Source: Alcaligenaceae bacterium SAGV5 (GTDB lineage: Bacteria > Pseudomonadota > Gammaproteobacteria > Burkholderiales > Burkholderiaceae_B). Taken from it: a stretch of 64,000 bases of DNA. Below the pieces are notes generated by a model. That model was not told the DNA's origin and did not search any database. It worked only from the letters and a program-made list of their open reading frames with translations. A program made the translations under genes and the position numbers. Location: the NCBI GenBank assembly GCA_009360345.1, contig SPDP01000005.1, forward strand, positions 62,001 to 126,000, in the 5' to 3' direction. This document shows positions 62,023-64,000 of the stretch, piece after piece. How positions within the stretch are numbered: position 1 is the stretch's first letter; each line of letters starts with the position of its first letter.

Positions 62023-63198
62023 ATGCCCATGAAAACGCTCAAGGCGGCCGCACTCGCGTTCGTCGCCGCCTGTCTGCTTCCCGCCGCGGCCGCCCAGCCC
62101 CCCATCAAGATTGGTTTCCTGGGTGAGTTCTCCGGCCCCCAGGCCGGGCTCGGGCAGGACATGTACGACGGTTTCATGCTGGGCATCAAGCAAGGCGGCG
62201 GCCGCCTGGGCGGCGTTCCGGTAGAGGTCCTGCGCGAGGACACCCAGCTCAAGCCCGACGTCGCCGTCCAGGTCACCCGCAAGCTGATCGAGCGCGAGAA
62301 GGTACCCATCATTGCCGGCATTACGTTCTCGAACATCATGATGTCGGTCCAACCCCTGGCCACACGGCGCGAAGTCTTCGTGATCGGCACCAATGCCGGT
62401 CCCTCTCCCATCGCCGGCGAAAAATGCTCGCCCTACCAGTTCGTGGTGTCGCGCCAGGGCGACCAGCAGGCCGAAGTGCTGGGCAAGTACGCCACGCAGA
62501 AGGGCTACCGGCGCGTGATGCTGCTGGCTCCCAACTACCAGGCGGGCAAGGACGTGCTCGCGGGCTTTCGCCGCTACTTCAAGAACGAGGTGGTCGACGA
62601 GATCTACACCCCCTTGGACCAGTTCGATTTTTCGGCGGAACTGGCCCGCGTCTCGGCACAGAAACCGGATGCCGTGTTCGCGTTCTATCCCGGCAGCCCG
62701 GGCGTGAACTTCGTCCGGCAATATCGCCAGCTCGGCCTGGCCGACAGCACGCCGCTGATGTCGGTCGCGGTGGTCGACGGCGTGTCGCTGCCGGCACTGC
62801 GCGAAGCGGCGCTCGGCGTCTTGCTCGGAAGTACGTGGGGCCCCGACCTGGCCACCGAGGCCAATCGCAAATTCGTGGCGGCCTTCGAGGCAGCCTATGG
62901 CCGGACGCCGTCCGAATACGCCGCCACCAGCTACGACGCCGCGCGCCTGCTCGATTCGGCCATCGGCGTTGTCAAGGGTAACGTTGCCGACAAGCCCGCC
63001 TTCATGGCGGCGCTGAAGGCCGCCCGCTTCGAGTCCATCCGCGGCGACTTCAAGTTCGGCCACAACCACTTCCCCATCCAGGACCTGCACGTGTTCCAGG
63101 TGGCACGCGACGAAAAAGGGCGGATCGGCCTCAAGACCGTGGAAACCCCGATGAAGGCCGCGCAGGATGCCTATCACAGCGGATGTACCATGCGGTGA
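62023..63198 (+). CDS. orphan ABC substrate-binding protein (Peripla_BP_6 type)
   Basis: A 391-residue precursor. Signal peptide AFVAACLLPAAAAQ; mature opening PPIKIGFLGEFSGPQAGLGQ, with the usual VQVTRKLIEREKVPIIAG and a YDAARLLDSAIG-type helix. It resembles the binding protein at 5494-6675 but is clearly a different paralogue. No permease or ATPase genes are in the visible region; they may lie beyond the right edge or it may use a distant transporter. It starts behind GGAGACA about 117 bases after Bug no. 7, so it may have its own promoter. Confidence 0.83.
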   Translation: MPMKTLKAAALAFVAACLLPAAAAQPPIKIGFLGEFSGPQAGLGQDMYDGFMLGIKQGGGRLGGVPVEVLREDTQLKPDVAVQVTRKLIEREKVPIIAGITFSNIMMSVQPLATRREVFVIGTNAGPSPIAGEKCSPYQFVVSRQGDQQAEVLGKYATQKGYRRVMLLAPNYQAGKDVLAGFRRYFKNEVVDEIYTPLDQFDFSAELARVSAQKPDAVFAFYPGSPGVNFVRQYRQLGLADSTPLMSVAVVDGVSLPALREAALGVLLGSTWGPDLATEANRKFVAAFEAAYGRTPSEYAATSYDAARLLDSAIGVVKGNVADKPAFMAALKAARFESIRGDFKFGHNHFPIQDLHVFQVARDEKGRIGLKTVETPMKAAQDAYHSGCTMR

Positions 63199-63265
63199 CC
63201 GTGCTCCTGCCCTGGCGAGCCTGTCCCGGCGGCCGGACACGCTTGCCTTCGAGGTAGCCCCGGTC

Positions 63266-64000
63266 ATGAACCTGAACACCCTGGATCTGAATCTCCTGCT
63301 GGTTTTCGAAGCCGTCCTGCGTACCGGCAGCACGACGCTGGCCGGCGAACAATTGGGCCTGACGCAGTCGGCCGTCAGCAATGGATTGCGGCGGCTGCGC
63401 GCCGCGTTCGACGACCCGTTGTTCATCAAGACGCCGCAGGGCATGAGCCCGACACCCACGGCGGAGCGCCTGGCCACGCCGCTGCGTGAAGGGCTGGACC
63501 GCATCAGGCATGCGGTGGAAGATCGCGAGGATTTCATTCCTTCGATGGCGCAGCGCCGTTTCGTCCTGTATGCCAGCGATACCGGCCAGCGCGTCTTCCT
63601 GCCTCGCCTGCTGGCGCGGCTGCGCCGCGACGCGCCAGGCGTGCAATTGATCACGCACCAGGTGCCGGCGCGAGACGCGCCGCCGCTGATGGCCAGCGGA
63701 GAGATCGACCTGGCCCTGGGCTTCTTCCTGCATTTCCAGGCGGGGTTCTATCGCCAGAAGCTGTTCAGCGACCATTACGTGTGCATGGTCTCGGCCGACC
63801 ACCCCGCGATCCGGGACGACCTGACGTTGCGGCATTACCTGCACGCGCCCCACGCGGTGTACCGCCCCGCGGTCGGCAGCCACGCCTTCTTCGAAGACGT
63901 CATCGACAAGCTGTTCTCGGAACAGGATGTGCAACGGCAGGTGGTGCTGCGCGTCACCCATGGCCTGGGCCTGCCGGAGATCATCGCCGGCACCGACATG
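63266..64000 (+). CDS. LysR-family regulator, cut by the window edge
   Basis: The frame from 63266 stays open for 245 codons to the right edge, so the C-terminus is missing. The HTH reads LLLVFEAVLRTGSTTLAG and LGLTQSAVSNGLRRLRAAFD, of the NodD-like branch. The effector domain starts near RRFVLYASDTGQRVFLP. It follows the orphan binding-protein gene on the same strand, and may control it or a gene to the right. Confidence 0.87.
   Translation, partial: MNLNTLDLNLLLVFEAVLRTGSTTLAGEQLGLTQSAVSNGLRRLRAAFDDPLFIKTPQGMSPTPTAERLATPLREGLDRIRHAVEDREDFIPSMAQRRFVLYASDTGQRVFLPRLLARLRRDAPGVQLITHQVPARDAPPLMASGEIDLALGFFLHFQAGFYRQKLFSDHYVCMVSADHPAIRDDLTLRHYLHAPHAVYRPAVGSHAFFEDVIDKLFSEQDVQRQVVLRVTHGLGLPEIIAGTDM

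Noticed and set aside
61483-63654. A 723-codon minus-strand open frame near the right end
   Set aside because: It is antisense to a Bug receptor, an ABC binding protein and a LysR gene. The composition is non-protein-like.

Overview
The window reads as a chromosome segment of a GC-rich betaproteobacterium of the Bordetella/Achromobacter type (Alcaligenaceae). The reasons are the very GC-rich coding style, seven separate Bug-type periplasmic solute receptors (a hallmark of that family), the tol-pal genes, and many LysR/GntR/IclR regulators next to small catabolic operons. The genus is an inference. The species cannot be fixed from the sequence alone.

Layout. 1-1113: the distal end of an integrated element. 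It holds the 3' end of a gene cut by the window edge and the 3' half of a tRNA-Leu that looks like an attachment-site copy. 1359-3112: two broken genes, a tannase-like lipoprotein and an acyltransferase, joined by a deletion. 3132-12061: a catabolic operon with a GntR regulator, LigB/LigA-type extradiol dioxygenase, a complete branched-chain-type ABC importer, an alpha/beta hydrolase and a formaldehyde-dehydrogenase-like enzyme. 12211-16487: an AT-richer patch with remains of polymorphic-toxin loci. Two copies of the same toxin N-terminus face each other, and between them lie toxin tips (one lipase-like, one probably nuclease-like), immunity-type genes and a lipoprotein. 16752-23602: a Bug receptor, an FMN hydroxy-acid dehydrogenase, a PiuC-type hydroxylase, a beta-alanine:pyruvate-type aminotransferase and a three-gene gentisate pathway. 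23934-28093: a four-gene cluster (ATP-grasp, alpha-E, transglutaminase, Anbu peptidase). 28103-32719: an EAL protein with a degenerate GGDEF domain, an unusual LysR-type regulator with two helix-turn-helix domains, and a Bug receptor. 32971-37102: a small helical protein, tRNA-Lys, cpoB, pal, tolB and a tolA whose 5' end is missing. 37143-46525: an AtuA-type operon with its own Bug receptor and LysR, a Bcr-type efflux pump, and an operon of epimerase, Bug receptor and flavoprotein. 46713-51881: an IclR regulator, pcaQ-pcaH-pcaG, and hipBA preceded by four operator boxes. 51891-64000: four regulator/operon modules for unknown carboxylic or aromatic substrates, with a Rieske oxygenase, a short-chain dehydrogenase, a PrpF-type isomerase, three Bug receptors, an orphan ABC binding protein and a partial LysR gene at the right edge.

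How it fits together. Most of the window is catabolic accessory genome built from repeated modules: a regulator diverging from an operon that holds a Bug receptor and one to three enzymes. Three different ring-cleavage chemistries are present: protocatechuate 3,4 (PcaHG), a LigAB-type extradiol enzyme, and gentisate 1,2. The tol-pal genes are the main housekeeping block, and they are interrupted by a rearrangement point inside tolA. The most unusual parts are the collapsed toxin loci, the tolA breakpoint, the tandem-HTH regulator, the Anbu cluster and the hipBA operator array.
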